This document shows, piece after piece, positions 49,945 to 50,225 of a stretch of DNA of 50,225 bases (the stretch's first letter is position 1; each line of letters opens with the position of its first letter). This stretch comes from CAYUMU01 sp964445985 (lineage in GTDB: Bacteria; Planctomycetota; Planctomycetia; Pirellulales; S012-138): the NCBI GenBank assembly GCA_964445985.1, contig CAYUMU010000051.1, positions 1-50,225 on the forward strand, written 5' to 3'. The position numbers and the translations under genes are program-made. The notes under the pieces were generated by a model that searched no databases, was not told the DNA's origin, and worked only from the letters and a program-made list of their open reading frames with translations.

Positions 49945-50225
49945 GCCCTCTAGTGTGGATGCTCGCCAGCCGATTGACAATTGCCGGTGCGGCTAAAATT
50001 GTGGCATCACTACTGTTTTTGAACACCATGCCATTTTCAACCCGACGCGTCACAACATTATGCAAGTGCTAGCACGGCCTATATAAGTCAAGTGCAAGCA
50101 GCAGGCGCGAAAACCCTTTTCTCCCCTCTCCCCGGTATTTCCGGGGAGAGGGGACTGGGGGGTTTACCAAGCATGTTTTTCAACCATAGGGTGCAAGTCC
50201 CTTATCCAACTTGATGGAGGTGAAG
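49945..50225. other. Right-edge intergenic region with hairpins and a possible group II intron 5' segment
   Basis: These 281 bases include the perfect palindrome gtgctagcac (50066-50075) and the hairpin at 50123-50153. At 50188-50202 the string agggtgcaagtccct resembles a conserved domain I hairpin near the 5' end of bacterial group II introns, followed by an AAC TTGATGGAGGTGAAG-like stretch to the window end. No promoter of the adaptor gene was convincing. Confidence 0.35.
50123..50153. repeat. Perfect 13-bp hairpin repeat
   Basis: The arms cccctctccccgg and ccggggagagggg are exactly complementary around tattt. The flanks actgggg and the string itself suggest a dispersed REP-like palindrome rather than a terminator; no U-tract follows. 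Confidence 0.6.

Overview
This 50 kb window looks like chromosomal DNA of a planctomycete, most likely of the Pirellulales. The evidence is a DUF1559 prepilin-like protein, a planctomycete-type cytochrome c domain fused to WD40 repeats, a Tat-exported neutral-ceramidase-like protein, a DUF3500 protein, high GC, many short genes with their own promoters, and frequent GTG/TTG starts. No rRNA, tRNA, CRISPR array, transposase or phage gene was recognised.

Layout. 0.5-6.2 kb: slyD, secreted hypotheticals, a ceramidase-like protein and a ferritin-like protein. 6.7-9.3 kb: a Cu(I)-type P1B ATPase with YHS and two heavy-metal-binding segments. 9.3-10.4 kb: an accessory island, in which an AT-richer SMI1/KNR4 gene lies between two nearly identical copies of a small terminal-inverted-repeat element. 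10.4-20.1 kb: a HAD hydrolase, a tiny basic (probably ribosomal) protein, cytochrome-WD40, a zinc-ribbon membrane protein, a GT2/membrane-protein pair, a tRNA-dihydrouridine synthase and a DUF481 protein. 20.6-29.8 kb: a glutamate-1-semialdehyde-aminotransferase-like enzyme with pcm, a hybrid histidine kinase and pyruvate carboxylase. 30-35.9 kb: two divergent HD-domain enzymes, a DUF3500 protein, a membrane protein and the DUF1559 protein. 36.5-44.8 kb: an alkaline-phosphatase-superfamily-like protein that seems to have lost metal ligands, a D-2-hydroxyacid dehydrogenase, an HtrA protease, nicotinamidase, an erythromycin-esterase-family protein, a ROK glucokinase and a cytidylate-kinase-like protein. 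45.2-49.9 kb: an RND efflux permease and its adaptor.

The genes are mostly unrelated housekeeping and stress functions (protein folding and repair, RNA turnover, NAD salvage, metal and drug export, anaplerosis). Clear co-transcription is limited to aminotransferase-pcm, the GT2 pair, adaptor-permease, and possibly ROK kinase-esterase. I found no new multi-gene system. The most unusual content is non-coding or very small: three families of dispersed hairpin repeats, the element duplicated around the SMI1/KNR4 gene, a 29-residue basic protein gene, a Fur-like palindrome, and a possible group II intron 5' fragment at the right edge.
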